From: Streptomyces malaysiensis subsp. samsunensis
GTDB lineage: Bacteria > Actinomycetota > Actinomycetes > Streptomycetales > Streptomycetaceae
DNA length: 64,000 bases
Assembly (NCBI RefSeq): GCF_024519315.1
Contig: NZ_JANIIC010000032.1
Span: 1-64,000 of the forward strand
Direction of reading: 5' to 3'
The first letter of the stretch is position 1; each line of letters starts with the position of its first letter. The notes under the pieces were generated by a model. The model saw only the letters and a program-made list of their open reading frames with translations, made no database searches and was not told the DNA's origin. Of the stretch, positions 8,100 through 17,031 are shown piece by piece. Both the position numbers and the translations under genes were made by a program.

Positions 8100-9472
8100 C
8101 CGCGACCCTCACCCAGCGCCCGGAACAGGAGCACGAGCGGGCCACCGGGGGTCGTCGCGCCCCCGTCACCCGCGCCTGTCGCTTCGAGTTCGTCAAGCTC
8201 GTCTCCCAGTGGCGGATCCGCCTGCTGGTCCTCGCCTGCTGGATCGCTCCCGCCCTCTTCGTCGCCGGGGTGAGCCAGCAGAGCACGCTCCCCGTCGACA
8301 CCCTCTTCGGGCGCTGGATGCTCGCCTCCGGATGGGCCGGGCCGCTGGTGCTGCTCGGTTTCGCGGGGACCTGGGCGCTCCCGCTGCTGACCTCGGTCGT
8401 GGCCGGTGATGTGTTCGCCTCCGAGGACCGGCTCGGCACCTGGCGCCATCTGCTCGTCGCGGTCCGCTCGCCCCGGCGGATCTTCGTGGCGAAGGTGGTG
8501 GCCAGTCTCACCGTCCTGCTGCTGCTCGTGGCCGGGCTCGCGGTCTCCGGCACCGTCGGCGGCCTCCTCGTGGTCGGCAACCAGCCGCTGGTCGGTCTCG
8601 ACGGCCATCTCCTGGCCCCGTCGGACGCCGCCGTCTCGGTCCTGCTCTCCTGGGTCTGCGTCCTCGCTCCGACCCTGGCGCTCGCCGCGCTCGGCTTCCT
8701 CGGGTCGGTCACGCTGGGACGGTCCCCGATGGGGCTGCTGGTGCCCGTGCTCCTCTCGCTCGCGATGGCGGTCGCCCAGATGCTGCCGCTTCCGGTGGCC
8801 GTGCGCGTCGCCCTGCCGAGCTACGCCTTCATCTCCTGGAACGGTCTGTTCACCAGCCCCCGGCAACTCGGCCCGCTGCTGATCGGCATCGTTGTCAGCC
8901 TCGTATGGGCCGTGGTCGCGACGGCGCTGGCGTATGTGCTCTTCGTACGGCGCGACTTCACCAGCCTGGCCCACGACGGTTCGGGTCGCCGCGCGATCAC
9001 CGTCGGAGTCCTGCCGCTCGTCGGAGTGGCCGCCGCGTCGTTCGCCGTCGTCGCCGCGACGACCTCGGCGACGGGCTCCGGGATCGAGCAGGACAAGGTC
9101 CAGAGCTCGCTCGCCACCGCGTTCGCGCACCTGTACCGCATGCAGACCGACCAGCTCAACCGGCCCGCCGTCACCGAGGCCCAGTTGAAGGCCACGGCGT
9201 CGTGCAACAAGGGGAGCACCAGGGTCGCGGCGGAAGGCCCGGGCAACGACTGGCGCTGCGTCGTGACCTGGCACCTCCCCGGCGTCGAGGCCACCGGACA
9301 GGCCATCTACCAACTCGACGTCACTCCGGACGGGCGGTTCATGGCCGATGGCGATGGACCGAAGGAAGTGAACGGCTACTTCCTGGTGCGGACCCCCGAT
9401 GGGGACGCGCCGAACCCGCTGTGGCAGTTCGACGGCAACGTCGAACTGCTCGACACCACCCCGAAGGGATAA
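8096..9472 (+). CDS. ABC transporter permease with extracytoplasmic C-terminal domain
   Basis: Membrane protein of 458 residues. About six hydrophobic segments occupy residues ~35-320. They are followed by a ~140-residue hydrophilic tail, with two cysteines (ASCNKG, DWRCVV), that should lie outside the membrane. The tail is unusual for a simple exporter permease and may contact the product of the next gene, which begins only six bases after this stop. No substrate can be assigned. Confidence 0.8.
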   Translation: MTATLTQRPEQEHERATGGRRAPVTRACRFEFVKLVSQWRIRLLVLACWIAPALFVAGVSQQSTLPVDTLFGRWMLASGWAGPLVLLGFAGTWALPLLTSVVAGDVFASEDRLGTWRHLLVAVRSPRRIFVAKVVASLTVLLLLVAGLAVSGTVGGLLVVGNQPLVGLDGHLLAPSDAAVSVLLSWVCVLAPTLALAALGFLGSVTLGRSPMGLLVPVLLSLAMAVAQMLPLPVAVRVALPSYAFISWNGLFTSPRQLGPLLIGIVVSLVWAVVATALAYVLFVRRDFTSLAHDGSGRRAITVGVLPLVGVAAASFAVVAATTSATGSGIEQDKVQSSLATAFAHLYRMQTDQLNRPAVTEAQLKATASCNKGSTRVAAEGPGNDWRCVVTWHLPGVEATGQAIYQLDVTPDGRFMADGDGPKEVNGYFLVRTPDGDAPNPLWQFDGNVELLDTTPKG

Positions 9473-9478
9473 CCCTCA

Positions 9479-12229
9479 ATGCAGGTCACTCGCCGCCGCA
9501 AACTCGTCGAGGAAGCCCGGATCAGCCTCATCAGCAGACGCATCGGCGGCCGGATACCGCTGTTGACGGCGGGCACCACCGCTGTCGCCCTCGTGGCCGC
9601 CGGTACGGCGCTCGCGCAGACCCACCAGTTCGGCACGGACCAGGTCGGTCAGGTCACCGAGAACGGCCAGGTCGTCTCCAGCAACCAGTACATCGCCCCG
9701 TACGGCGACCGTCTGGTCATCAACCAGGGCAAGATCATGTCGTCCTCGGTCAGCCCGGACGGCACGCACATGGCCGCCTCGGTCACCGACGGTGGCGCGG
9801 CCCTGGCCATCGTGGACCTGAAGAACTGGAAGACGCAGCAGCTCGTCAGCAGCGCCGCGTCGTCGAACCCCCGCATCAGCAGCAACAACGTGGGCCAGGA
9901 AGGCCCGACGTACTCGCCCGACGGCAAGCAGCTGTGGCTGGGCCAGCCGGACGGCTACACCGTGTTCACCGTGAACGCGGACGGCGGCGTCTCCAGCCCG
10001 CGGACCGTCGCCATCCCGGCGGACGGCTCCAAGCGCGCCCTGGTGGGCGAGGCCGTGTTCTCGGCCGACGGCAAGACCGTGTACTCCGCGGTCAACGGCC
10101 AGAACCGGGTCGTCTCGATCGACGCGGCCACCGGGACCATCAAGCGGAGCTGGGCCGTGGGCAACGCCCCGCGCGACATGGCCGTCGTCGGCGACAAGCT
10201 CTACGTCAGCAACGAGGGCGGCCGCCCGGCCAAGCCCGGCGAGCCCACGATCAACTCCTACGGTACGCAGGTACTCGCCGACCAGAAGACCGCCGCCACC
10301 ACCAGCGGCACGGTCAGCGTCATCGACCTGGCGAACCAGGACGCTGCGGTCTCCAGCATCGAGGTCGGTCTGCACCCGACCGCCGTGTACGCCAAGAACG
10401 GCGTGGTGTTCGTCACCAACACCGCCGACAACAATGTGTCGGTCATCGACACGGCGAAGGACAAGGTCGTCCAGACCATCTCCACCCAGCCGTGGGCCAA
10501 GGCCCGGGTGGGCTACGAGCCCGACGCGGTGACCCTCACCGACGACGGCCACCTGCTGGTGACCCTCGGCCGCGCCAACGCCGTCGCCGTCTACAAGTTC
10601 ACCTCCGCGCAGGAGCCGGTCTCTTACGTCGGCCTGCTGCCCACGGACTACTTCCCCTCGGAGATCACCACCTCGGGCAACCAGGTGTACGTCTCCAACA
10701 CCCGTGGCGTCGACGCCCGCCGCAAGGCCACCGGCGGCCGCGGCACCCACGACACGACGTCGAGCGTGCAGAAGTTCACGCTGCCCGACGACAGCGTGAT
10801 CAGGTCCTACACCGGCAAGGTCTTCAAGCAGAACGGCTGGAACGGCGAGTCCCTCAAGAAGACCGACGGCGCCCCGGCCAAGCCGGTGCCGGTCCCGGTC
10901 AAGCTCGGCGACCCCTCGACGATCAAGCACGTCTTCCTGCTCGTCAAGGAGAACCGGACCTATGACCAGGTCTTCGGTGACATTCCGAAGGGCAACGGCG
11001 ACCCGTCGCTGACCGAGTTCGGCGAGAACGTCACGCCGAACCAGCACGCTCTGGCCAACCAGTTCGGCCTGTACGACAACACATACGACATCGGCACCAA
11101 CTCCGCCGAGGGTCACAACTGGCTGATGCAGGCCGACAACCCGGAGTACACCGAGTCCTCGGCCGGTGAGTACACCCGCAGCTACGACACCGAGGACGAC
11201 GCCCTCGGCCACCAGAAGACCGGCTTCATCTGGACCGGTGCGCAGGCGGCCCGCAAGTCCGTCCGGAACTTCGGTGAGTTCCAGCAGTTCCTGACCAAGC
11301 CGTCGGGTGCCAGCTGGCAGAACCTGTACTGCGACACCAAGAACATGGCGGCGACCGGTCAGGACACCGCCTACCCGCTGAACTCGACGTCGCCGATCCC
11401 GTCGCTCAACGATGTGTCGGTGCACGGCTTCCCGAAGTTCGACACCAGCGTCCCCGACGTCTACCGGGCACAGATCTGGAAGAAGGACTTCCGGAAGAAC
11501 GGTCCGGCGAACCTGAACATGTTCTGGCTCTCCAGCGACCATACCGGTGGCCCGGTGAGCCCCGCCTCCCAGGTCGCGGACAACGACCTCGCCGTGGGCC
11601 AGATCGTCGACGAGATCTCGCACAGCAAGTACTGGAAGGACTCGGCGATCTTCGTCGTCGAGGACGACTCCCAGGCGGGTCTCGACCACGTCGACGGCCA
11701 CCGTGCCCCGGTCCAGATCATCAGCCCCTGGGCCAAGCACGGCGCGGTGGACAGCCACTACTACTCGCAGATCAACATGGCGCGAACCATCGAGCAGATC
11801 CTCGGGATCCAGCCGATGAACCAGAAGGACACCGCGGCCACCCCGATGGCCTCGGCGTTCACCCGGAACCCGGACTTCACGCCGTTCAAGGCGCTGCCCA
11901 ACCGGACCTCGCTGACCGACGGTGTGAAGACCGCGCCCTCCTGTGGTCTGGACACCCCCGCGGCGCAGAGCCTGAAGGCGGCGGCCGTGCCGTCGTCCTC
12001 GGTGCCGGCGGACATGAAGAACGTCGCCGCCGAATGGGACCAGTGGAAGTCGAAGCAGCGGCTGACCGGTCCCAACGCGGTTCCGGACTACGCTCCCCCC
12101 GCCCAGATGAACCACCTCACGTGGTACCAGACGCACAACTGGGCGAAGCCGTACCCGGGTGAGAAGAAGATCTACGCTCCTCAGGACGTGCCGGGCGCCT
12201 ACATCCCGTCGGCGGAGAACGACGGCTGA
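9479..12229 (+). CDS. Exported YncE-like beta-propeller / alkaline phosphatase-type phosphoesterase
   Basis: Large two-domain protein (916 residues). The N-terminus has arginine pairs (SRRIGGR) before a hydrophobic stretch ending TALAQ, consistent with export, possibly by Tat. Residues ~45-470 form repeated propeller units (for example VSVIDTAKDKVVQTI and MSSSVSPDGTHMAAS), as in YVTN/YncE proteins. From about 485 a phosphoesterase-like domain begins with VFLLVKENRTYDQVFGD and contains VVEDDSQAGLDHVDGHR and SPWAKHG, features of the phospholipase C/acid phosphatase superfamily. It is the last gene of the ABC operon, so it may act on a lipid- or phosphate-linked molecule handled by the exporter. 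Substrate unknown. Confidence 0.82.
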   Translation: MQVTRRRKLVEEARISLISRRIGGRIPLLTAGTTAVALVAAGTALAQTHQFGTDQVGQVTENGQVVSSNQYIAPYGDRLVINQGKIMSSSVSPDGTHMAASVTDGGAALAIVDLKNWKTQQLVSSAASSNPRISSNNVGQEGPTYSPDGKQLWLGQPDGYTVFTVNADGGVSSPRTVAIPADGSKRALVGEAVFSADGKTVYSAVNGQNRVVSIDAATGTIKRSWAVGNAPRDMAVVGDKLYVSNEGGRPAKPGEPTINSYGTQVLADQKTAATTSGTVSVIDLANQDAAVSSIEVGLHPTAVYAKNGVVFVTNTADNNVSVIDTAKDKVVQTISTQPWAKARVGYEPDAVTLTDDGHLLVTLGRANAVAVYKFTSAQEPVSYVGLLPTDYFPSEITTSGNQVYVSNTRGVDARRKATGGRGTHDTTSSVQKFTLPDDSVIRSYTGKVFKQNGWNGESLKKTDGAPAKPVPVPVKLGDPSTIKHVFLLVKENRTYDQVFGDIPKGNGDPSLTEFGENVTPNQHALANQFGLYDNTYDIGTNSAEGHNWLMQADNPEYTESSAGEYTRSYDTEDDALGHQKTGFIWTGAQAARKSVRNFGEFQQFLTKPSGASWQNLYCDTKNMAATGQDTAYPLNSTSPIPSLNDVSVHGFPKFDTSVPDVYRAQIWKKDFRKNGPANLNMFWLSSDHTGGPVSPASQVADNDLAVGQIVDEISHSKYWKDSAIFVVEDDSQAGLDHVDGHRAPVQIISPWAKHGAVDSHYYSQINMARTIEQILGIQPMNQKDTAATPMASAFTRNPDFTPFKALPNRTSLTDGVKTAPSCGLDTPAAQSLKAAAVPSSSVPADMKNVAAEWDQWKSKQRLTGPNAVPDYAPPAQMNHLTWYQTHNWAKPYPGEKKIYAPQDVPGAYIPSAENDG

Positions 12230-12246
12230 CGCACACGCTCACGCTC

Positions 12247-12290
12247 CGGGTGGCCCCTGGCCGGCGTCATCGCCGGTCGGGGGCCACCCG
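12247..12290 (+). terminator. Terminator after the phosphoesterase gene
   Basis: Long inverted repeat with arms CGGGTGGCCCC...GGGGCCACCCG and an inner GCCGGCG/CGCCGG stem, starting 18 bases past the stop codon. Confidence 0.8.
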
Positions 12291-13117
12291 CGGGGTGGCT
12301 CGCATCGTCCTGAGCGGTCATCCGCAGGGCCAGACGGGGCAGCTGTGGTGTTCGCGGCAACGAGGCTGGCGCAACCGGCCTGGTCGGAGTGGGTGAGCCT
12401 GGCTGTAGCGGGACCGCCGGGCACCCGTCCCGTGGCCGGTGCCGACTATCTCTCCACCTGGGTCACGAAAATCTATCCTGGCTGGAGTAGACATTGGGTG
12501 GTGGTGTGGCTATGGTTTCTCTCGTAACCAGAGAGACAGTAGGGCCCGGCAGACACGAACTGCCGGGCAGCAATATCCGCAGTTGCAGTACGCAGGACGG
12601 TGCGGCGGTGGAGTTTCGAAGCCAGGGTTGTTGCAGGACGGCGACGGGACTGGCGGCCGGACCGGGTGGCCCGCAGTGATCAGGGGCCGCCGGGAGCAGT
12701 ACCGCAGTTCACGCAGTAGCAGTACTCAGCAGTGAAGTTAAGTGAGCAGCACCTCGGTGAAGGCGTCGGCTGCGGACGCGCGCACCGGGAGGTTCGGCAG
12801 TGGGGTTCCAAGCCAGAGCAAACGCAGGACGGGCAACGGGGCTGGCTGCCGAAGAGTGGTGCTGTGACAGGCCACCGAGCAACGCGCAGGACAGTAGTAG
12901 GTAAGTGATTGACCCCAGAGGGAAGAACGGAGGAGCCAGGCGCCATCAGGATCGCCCGGGCGGAGTCTTGAGCCCGGGTACCGCAGGACATCGATAGTGA
13001 GGTGGTCTCCGGTCAAGCAACCGCGATCCCCGCAGCCCCGACAACTTCCAGGTCGGGTCAGCGGACACAGAAGGCCGGCGCAGTACCAGGGCCGGCGGAT
13101 GGTGTAGCAGTTCCTTC
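12291..13117 (+). ncRNA. Structured non-coding leader upstream of the MerR-like gene
   Basis: More than 800 bases with no credible gene but clear organisation. Small hairpins lie at 12518-12536 (TCTCTC/GAGAGA) and 12544-12568 (GCCCGGCA/TGCCGGGC). A degenerate ~60-base unit at 12599-12658 recurs at 12791-12850, roughly three-quarters identical by eye, with conserved cores AAGCCAG and GCAGGACGG. GCAGT-like words repeat at 12690-12732. Base composition is less C-biased than the coding genes. The region ends at a 32-bp palindrome just before the next start. It looks like a long regulatory 5' leader or an independent RNA; the family is not recognised. Confidence 0.45.
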
Positions 13118-13149
13118 GGGGCCCGGGTGCCATATGGCACCCGGGCCCC
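13118..13149 (+). promoter_or_regulatory. 32-bp perfect palindrome (attenuator-like hairpin)
   Basis: A perfect self-complementary sequence of 32 bases, with arms GGGGCCCGGGTGCCAT and its complement, centred on an NdeI-like CATATG. It ends 26 bases before the start codon of the MerR-like gene and leaves the GAGAGG ribosome site free. Its position between a long leader and the start suggests an attenuator or mRNA-stability hairpin rather than a simple end terminator, as no gene ends upstream. Confidence 0.6.
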
Positions 13150-13175
13150 TCCACCCGTTCCACAGAGAGGTGCAA

Positions 13176-13514
13176 ATGACAGCAGGCGAATCGTTCGACC
13201 GTCTCGACGACGACGACTATCCCGCCTACACGATGGGCCGGGCCGCCGAGATGCTCGGCACCACGCAGGGCTTTCTCCGCGCCGTCGGCGAAGCCCGCCT
13301 CATCACCCCGCTGCGTTCCGAGGGTGGCCACCGCCGCTACTCCCGCTACCAGCTGCGCATCGCCGCCCGCGCCCGGGAGCTCGTCGACCAGGGCACCCCC
13401 ATCGAGGCCGCCTGCCGCATCGTCATCCTCGAAGACCAGCTCGAAGAAGCCCAGCGCATCAACGCCGAGTACCGCCGCGCCGCCGCCTCAGAGAACCCGA
13501 CGACCGCAGGCTGA
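13176..13514 (+). CDS. MerR-like helix-turn-helix regulator
   Basis: Small DNA-binding protein of 112 residues. A MerR-type winged helix at about 18-60 (YTMGRAAEMLGTTQGFLRAV, then SEGGHRRYSRYQL) is followed by a helical region (ARARELVDQGTP...ILEDQLEEAQRINAEYR) likely to form a coiled-coil dimer. There is no effector domain. GAGAGG (13164-13169) precedes the ATG. The gene heads a block containing a CspA-like protein and a DEAD-box helicase, suggesting a role in a cold or RNA-structure response, but this is inferred from position only. Confidence 0.8.
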   Translation: MTAGESFDRLDDDDYPAYTMGRAAEMLGTTQGFLRAVGEARLITPLRSEGGHRRYSRYQLRIAARARELVDQGTPIEAACRIVILEDQLEEAQRINAEYRRAAASENPTTAG

Positions 13515-14056
13515 GGTGGTCCGGTCCCGCCTGCGCGCGGAGCATACTGCGGGCCGGGCCCCGGGCGGGCTGCCCTCCCGACTGGTACGCCACGAACGAT
13601 GGCCAACGGCCGTCAGACGATGGTGGCGGGGTCCAGGGCATGCGCGAGCGGCCATGAACGCGTCGGGACGCGCTCATGGGCCGCCGTCGGGCGGACGAGG
13701 GTACTGCCGCAGTAGTCGCGCTCGCCGAGCCGTATGTGACGACCGCTCTTGCTGGAACACTGTGTCGCATGTGGGGCAATATCTATTGCCGCGAGACGAG
13801 GGTTAAATATGTCGCGCGGACAGTGTGTTTATCGCAGCGAACGAATTCGCTCCATCGGCCGTACGCGGGCCACTACCGCATGCTACTGTCGATCTCAGTT
13901 GCAGTTGTGGTTCCCAAAAACTTCAACGCTCGCGCCAGCATTTAGCTGCGGGAAGCGTTTTGTATTTCCGGTTGTTCTCCGGGCGGGGCATCATCACGGC
14001 GACCCGGTGTCCGTGGATTGCGGGTGCCGGCGTACTGCCCCACAAGGAGATATGAC
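13515..14056 (+). promoter_or_regulatory. Terminator and long 5' leader of the cold-shock gene
   Basis: A 540-base gap without a convincing gene. It includes a hairpin at 13648-13684 (GCGGCCATGA...TCATGGGCCGC, one bulge), likely ending the MerR-like transcript. From about 13720 the sequence becomes less GC-rich (for example around AATATCTATTGCC and GGTTAAATATGTCG). Cold-shock mRNAs commonly have long, structured 5' leaders, which fits this stretch. Small open frames here lack typical codon bias and were not called. Confidence 0.5.
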
Positions 14057-14260
14057 ATGGCGTCTGGCACTGTGAAATGGTTCAACGCGGCCAAGGGCTT
14101 CGGCTTCATCGAGCAGGACGGTGGAGGTCCTGACGTGTTCGCCCACTTCTCGAACATCGCCGCCCAGGGCTTCCGCGAGTTGCTCGAAGGGCAGAAGGTC
14201 ACCTTCGACATCGCCCCGGGCCAGAAGGGCCCGACGGCCGAGAACATTGTTCCCGTCTGA
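14057..14260 (+). CDS. CspA-family cold-shock protein
   Basis: A 67-residue single cold-shock domain that binds single-stranded RNA/DNA. RNP1 (KGFGFIEQ) and RNP2-type (DVFAHFSNI) motifs are intact, and length and sequence are canonical. The start is the ATG at 14057 behind AAGGAGA at 6-base spacing; an upstream in-frame start at 14018 has no ribosome site. It is flanked by a long leader and a strong terminator, so it is probably transcribed alone and at high level. The neighbouring DEAD-box helicase fits a joint role in unwinding mRNA. Confidence 0.95.
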   Translation: MASGTVKWFNAAKGFGFIEQDGGGPDVFAHFSNIAAQGFRELLEGQKVTFDIAPGQKGPTAENIVPV

Positions 14261-14276
14261 CGCTGACGCGCACTTC

Positions 14277-14318
14277 GTAGCTGGGGCCCGCATCCCTCGG
14301 GGCGCGGGCCCCAGCTAC
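14277..14318 (+). terminator. Terminator of the cold-shock gene
   Basis: A perfect 15-bp stem (14277-14291 with 14304-14318), 16 bases after the stop codon. Confidence 0.88.
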
Positions 14319-14584
14319 GGGCATTTCCCTCAGTGATGCCTCCTGTGGGCCAGAACCGCTTCCAGCTCTTCTCCAGGGGGCACGCCCTCCCAGGCCGCGC
14401 CCATCGACGTTCGGGATCTCACGCCCATATGGCGTCACCCATTTCATCACCTGCGTCCCGCAGCGGATTCACTGCATGGCGTCTTCGATTTCGCATTCCA
14501 TTTCGGCCCGTTCTTGTGATTCCCCGTGCGGCTCTTCCGCTGCGGGAATTCCTTGGTACGTGCCGTATCAAGGAAGGTTCTCAA

Positions 14585-16117
14585 ATGAACCCCACACGTA
14601 CGAACCACCGCACCTCCCGGACCCGCCGCACCAGCGGGCCCGCTTTCAACTCCGGCACCGGTTCGGGCCGGGGCAGTCGCTTCGGCTCGCCCGCCCCGAG
14701 CCGATCAGGGCGGCCGAGCCGCTCCGGTGGCCCGAGCCGCTCGGGTGGCCACGGTTGGCGGCCCGCCGCGGCCTCGGGCGAGTTCGCCCTGCCGAAGACG
14801 ATCACTCCCGCGCTGCCCGCGGTCGAGGCTTTCGCCGACCTCGACATGCCCGCCCAGCTGCTGGCCGCGCTGACCGCGCAGGGCATGAGCGTCCCGTTCC
14901 CGATCCAGGGCGCGACCCTGCCCAACACCCTCGCGGGCCGCGACGCCCTGGGACGCGGGCGCACCGGATCCGGCAAGACCCTCGCCTTCGGCCTGGCTCT
15001 GCTGGCCCGCACCGCCGGACAGCGTGCCGAGCCCCGCCAGCCGCTGGCCCTGGTCCTCGTCCCGACGCGTGAGCTGGCCCAGCAGGTGACCGACGCACTC
15101 ACCCCCTACGCCCGCTCGGTGAAGCTGCGCCTGGCCACCGTCGTCGGCGGAATGTCGATCGGCAGGCAGGCAGGCGCGTTGCGGGGTGGCGCCGAAGTCG
15201 TCGTCGCCACGCCGGGCCGGCTCAAGGACCTCATCGACCGCGGTGACTGCCGGCTGAACCAGGTCGCGATCACCGTCCTGGACGAGGCCGATCAAATGGC
15301 CGACATGGGCTTCATGCCCCAGGTCACCGCACTCCTGGACCAAGTGCGCCCCGAGGGCCAGCGGATGCTGTTCTCCGCCACCCTCGACCGCAACGTCGAC
15401 CGCCTGGTCCGCCGCTACCTCACCGACCCCGTCGTCCACTCCGTCGACCCGTCGGCGGGCGCCGTCACCACGATGGAGCACCACGTGCTCCACGTGCAGG
15501 GCGCGGACAAGCACCGCACGACCATCGAGATCGCGGCCCGCGACGGTCGGGTGATCATGTTCCTGGACACCAAGCACGGCGTCGACCGGCTCACGCAGGA
15601 CCTGCTGAACAGCGGAGTGCGGGCCGCCGCACTGCACGGCGGCAAGTCGCAGCCCCAGCGCACCCGGACCCTGGCCCAGTTCAAGACCGGGCACGTCACC
15701 GTGCTCGTGGCCACGAACGTCGCCGCCCGCGGCATCCACGTCGACGACCTCGACCTCGTCGTCAATATCGACCCGCCGACCGACCACAAGGACTACCTCC
15801 ACCGCGGCGGCCGCACCGCGCGGGCCGGCGAGTCGGGCAGCGTCGTCACCCTGGTCACCCCCAACCAGCGCCGCGACATGAGCCGTCTCATGAGCGCCGC
15901 CGGGATCGTGCCCCAGACCACCCAGATCCGCGTCGGCGAAGAGGCCCTGAGTCGGATCACCGGCGCCCAGGCACCCTCCGGCATCCCCGTCACGATCACC
16001 GCGCCGGTGGCCGAGCGGCGTAAGCGCGGCGCATCCTCACGCGGCCGACGCAGCCCCGCCTCGGCTGCCCGACGCAGGACCGTACGGCAGACCTCCTTCG
16101 ACGCGGCGGCGGCCTAG
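14585..16117 (+). CDS. DEAD-box ATP-dependent RNA helicase
   Basis: A 510-residue helicase with a basic, Ser/Gly/Arg-rich N-terminal tail (1-65). Core motifs in order: Q-motif region (FADLDMP...PFPIQ), motif I GRTGSGKT (125-132), PTRELAQQ, TPGRLKD, DEAD in VLDEADQM (233-236), SATL, and motif VI HRGGRTARAG. A basic C-terminal tail follows (RRKRGASSRGRRSPASAARR). The ATG at 14585 follows AAGGAAGG; earlier in-frame starts are in the leader. The gap 14319-14584 holds its leader and probable promoter. Position after cspA suggests a cold-induced helicase that remodels structured RNA. Confidence 0.93.
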   Translation: MNPTRTNHRTSRTRRTSGPAFNSGTGSGRGSRFGSPAPSRSGRPSRSGGPSRSGGHGWRPAAASGEFALPKTITPALPAVEAFADLDMPAQLLAALTAQGMSVPFPIQGATLPNTLAGRDALGRGRTGSGKTLAFGLALLARTAGQRAEPRQPLALVLVPTRELAQQVTDALTPYARSVKLRLATVVGGMSIGRQAGALRGGAEVVVATPGRLKDLIDRGDCRLNQVAITVLDEADQMADMGFMPQVTALLDQVRPEGQRMLFSATLDRNVDRLVRRYLTDPVVHSVDPSAGAVTTMEHHVLHVQGADKHRTTIEIAARDGRVIMFLDTKHGVDRLTQDLLNSGVRAAALHGGKSQPQRTRTLAQFKTGHVTVLVATNVAARGIHVDDLDLVVNIDPPTDHKDYLHRGGRTARAGESGSVVTLVTPNQRRDMSRLMSAAGIVPQTTQIRVGEEALSRITGAQAPSGIPVTITAPVAERRKRGASSRGRRSPASAARRRTVRQTSFDAAAA

Positions 16118-16163
16118 AAACTCCGTGATCAGGAAACTGACCCACCATTGCAGGAGGCACCTT

Positions 16164-16559
16164 TTGACGCTGGTTCAGATGCAGCCCCCCTCGAACGTCA
16201 CCCCCGCACACCAGACCGCGGCGGACGCCATGGACACAGGCGCACTGCAAGTCTGCGACGACATGACCATCGAAGTCGCCCTTTCCGTCATGGCCGGCGC
16301 CCGCACCGGGCACCTGTTCGTCTGCGACAACGACGGCCTGTGCACCCAACTGGTCACCCAGGCCCAGCTCACCGCAGTCCGTGACAGCCTCGCGTACACG
16401 GACCGGGTCCAACTGCGCGATATCCTCGACGGCGGTGGGCCGTTCACCTCACCCGTGACCACGACCGCCGAAGCCGAGCACGCAGCCCTGGACCGCCGAC
16501 TCGCCGCACTGCCGGTCGTCGAAGACCAGGACAGCGCTCGGGGCGTCCTCGCCCACTGA
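16164..16559 (+). CDS. CBS-domain-like small protein
   Basis: A 131-residue protein with one CBS-pair-like region: TAADAMDTGALQVCDDMTIE at the start, then LFVCDNDGLCTQLVT and a terminal LPVVEDQDSARGVLAH. CBS pairs usually bind adenine nucleotides and sense energy state. The TTG at 16164 is preferred because AGGAGG (16152-16157) lies six bases before it; ATG 16179 is the alternative. It follows the helicase after a 46-base gap and probably shares its transcript. Confidence 0.7.
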   Translation: MTLVQMQPPSNVTPAHQTAADAMDTGALQVCDDMTIEVALSVMAGARTGHLFVCDNDGLCTQLVTQAQLTAVRDSLAYTDRVQLRDILDGGGPFTSPVTTTAEAEHAALDRRLAALPVVEDQDSARGVLAH

Positions 16560-16608
16560 ACCGCCTCACCGCGGTAGAACTACCCCCTTCTTCTCTCTGT
16601 GAGGCACC

Positions 16609-16920
16609 ATGCGCTGTATCATCGCCCGCTTCCCGTTCGACCTCACCAAGAGCGGTGTCCTGGAATCCATGAAGGGCGTCAAGCCCGAACAGGTCATCGG
16701 CGAGTCCGTGATCATCGGCCGCCGCACCTACCCGGTCAAGCAGGTCGGGCAGGTCATCACGCGCCAGGACCGCCGCGATTTCAGCGCCGGTGAAGTTCTC
16801 CGGGCCATGACCCAGCTCGGCTTCACCTGCCCCGGCGTCCGCCAGACAGCCGCGCCCACGCGTGTCCCCAGCCCACTCCAGCAGGCTTCCGCGATGCTCG
16901 GCGCACCTGCCACCGTCTGA
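16609..16920 (+). CDS. Conserved small protein of unknown function
   Basis: 103 residues beginning MRCIIARFPFDLTKSGVLES, with a basic central part (IIGRRTYPVKQVGQVITRQDRRDFSAGEVLRAM) and no transmembrane segment or recognised domain. Codon use is typical, and GAGG precedes the ATG. It lies last in the helicase-CBS run and is followed by a terminator, so it is likely co-expressed with the helicase. A nucleic-acid-related role is possible from its basic character, but I do not recognise the family. Confidence 0.7.
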   Translation: MRCIIARFPFDLTKSGVLESMKGVKPEQVIGESVIIGRRTYPVKQVGQVITRQDRRDFSAGEVLRAMTQLGFTCPGVRQTAAPTRVPSPLQQASAMLGAPATV

Positions 16921-16958
16921 CCGACGAGCGGGTGCGAGCCGCCACCAGAACAACAGGA

Positions 16959-16988
16959 GGGTCCGACCGGCACGTGCCGGTCGGACCC
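16959..16988. terminator. Palindromic terminator between convergent genes
   Basis: A perfect 30-base palindrome (GGGTCCGACCGGCAC plus its complement) between a plus-strand and a minus-strand gene; it could serve both. Confidence 0.85.
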
Positions 16989-17031
16989 TCGTCGCGTTGC
17001 CGCGCGGTCCGTCAACGCGCAGCGTTGTATC

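Noticed and set aside
13676..14055. Small frames between the MerR-like and cold-shock genes
   Set aside because: Codon use is atypical, frames overlap each other, and the stretch looks like terminator plus cold-shock leader.
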